From positions 124,001 through 188,000 of the forward strand of contig NZ_JACHJP010000008.1 in assembly GCF_014203715.1 (NCBI RefSeq): 64,000 nucleotides of DNA, in the 5' to 3' direction. This stretch comes from Streptosporangium saharense (GTDB lineage: Bacteria; Actinomycetota; Actinomycetes; Streptosporangiales; Streptosporangiaceae). The notes under the pieces are model-generated. The model searched no databases. It had not been told where the DNA came from and saw only the letters and a program-made list of their open reading frames with translations. Positions 63,449 through 64,000 of the stretch are shown here, one piece after another. How positions within the stretch are numbered: the first letter of the stretch is position 1; every line of letters starts with the position of its first letter. The translations under genes and the position numbers were made by a program.

Positions 63449-64000
63449 TCATTCGACTCTGCTCAGCGCGTCGCGCAGGGCGGCGCGGGAGGTGATGCCC
63501 AGTTTGGGGAAGACGCGGTAGAGATGTGAGCTGACGGTGCGGGGGGAGAGGTGCATCCGTTCGCCGATCTCCTTGTTCGTCAGCCCGGCCGCGGCCAGGT
63601 CGGCGATCCGGCGTTCCTGCCAGGTCAGCGTGGTCGGGTAGGCGGGTGAGGCGGGGGCGGCCAGCCCGGCGGCCCGCAGTTCGGCGTGTGCCCGTTCGGC
63701 CCATCCCGTGGCGCCGAGCCGGTCGAAGGTCTCCGCGGCGCGGGCCAGGAGGGGGCGGGCCGTCCTCGGCCCCCGGGTGTGCCGGAGCCGGGTGCCGTGG
63801 GCGAGGCGGAGCCGGGCCAGCTCGAAGGGGAAGTCGGTCTCCGCGGATCCGCTCTCGGCCTTGCCGTACAGCCTCTCGGCTTCGGTGTCGTCGTCGGCGG
63901 TCATCGCCAGGGCGCCGTAGGTGACCAGGGCGAGCCGGGGCGACACCTCGGGCAGGCCGGCGTCGAGCGCTGCCTGGGCGTGCTCGCAGGCCTGCCGTAC
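63449..64000 (-). CDS. LuxR-family regulator, C-terminal part (cut by window edge)
   Basis: The frame is open to the right edge; 183 residues are visible. The N-terminal visible part is helical and TPR-like (EAERLYGKAESGSAETDFPF, RPLLARAAETFDRLG), the end of the sensor of a LAL-type regulator. Residues in the last 60 positions are the LuxR HTH (LTWQERRIADLAAAGLTNKE, IGERMHLSPRTVSSHLYRVF). The ATPase domain expected of LAL proteins would lie outside the window. Confidence 0.85.
   Translation of the reverse strand, partial: VRQACEHAQAALDAGLPEVSPRLALVTYGALAMTADDDTEAERLYGKAESGSAETDFPFELARLRLAHGTRLRHTRGPRTARPLLARAAETFDRLGATGWAERAHAELRAAGLAAPASPAYPTTLTWQERRIADLAAAGLTNKEIGERMHLSPRTVSSHLYRVFPKLGITSRAALRDALSRVE

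Overview
High-GC actinomycete DNA (strong G/C third-position bias, frequent GTG starts, leaderless genes, TANNNT -10 boxes). The gene families fit a Streptomyces/Streptosporangiaceae-type organism; the exact genus cannot be read from the sequence. No tRNA, rRNA or CRISPR array was seen.

Region 1 (1-4300) looks like one end of an integrative/conjugative-type element: a sigma-type HTH plus UTRA regulator, a chain of overlapping small ORFs, a 420-bp non-coding block with a terminator hairpin, a 14-bp-arm palindrome and three 24-bp iterons, and a BldC/excisionase-like HTH protein. No integrase, TraB or Rep gene lies in the window. Region 2 (4.4-11.4 kb) is ordinary accessory chromosome: small secreted proteins, an MFS/hydrolase pair divergent from a MerR regulator, a PCMT-like methyltransferase, an isochorismatase and two IclR regulators. 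Region 3 (11.5-17.4 kb) is a compact transport operon: two SnoaL-like genes, LivF, a LivM-LivG fusion, a binding protein, LivH and a third SnoaL-like gene.

Region 4 (17.7-54.1 kb) is the centre of interest: a nonribosomal peptide cluster. A translationally coupled operon encodes two NRPSs (A-T-C-A-T-E-C-A-T and C-A-T-E-C-A-T-C-A*-T-E, six modules), a stand-alone PBP/beta-lactamase-type hydrolase and an MFS exporter. Convergent to it are an ABC exporter, a two-component system, an ArsR-type regulator fused in frame to an MbtH protein, and homologues of MppR, MppQ, MppP and MppO, the enduracididine / beta-hydroxyenduracididine pathway. E domains in modules 2, 4 and 6 predict an alternating L-D-L-D-L-D hexapeptide beginning Thr-D-Leu and ending in (hydroxy)enduracididine-type residues, released by a trans-acting PBP-type thioesterase. 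The architecture resembles mannopeptimycin, but no mannosyltransferase or C-methyltransferase is present. The last adenylation domain is visibly degenerate, and the fifth lacks the A10 lysine.

Region 5 (54.1-57.9 kb) holds a palindrome-rich divergent promoter region and a four-gene operon (EF-hand protein, isocitrate/isopropylmalate dehydrogenase-like enzyme, cysteine hydrolase, SAM methyltransferase) of unknown role. Region 6 (57.98-64 kb) is general accessory chromosome: an Imm8-like protein coupled to a LysR regulator, an NmrA-type reductase, a lipoprotein, a VOC protein, two exported alpha/beta hydrolases and a truncated LuxR-type regulator at the right edge.
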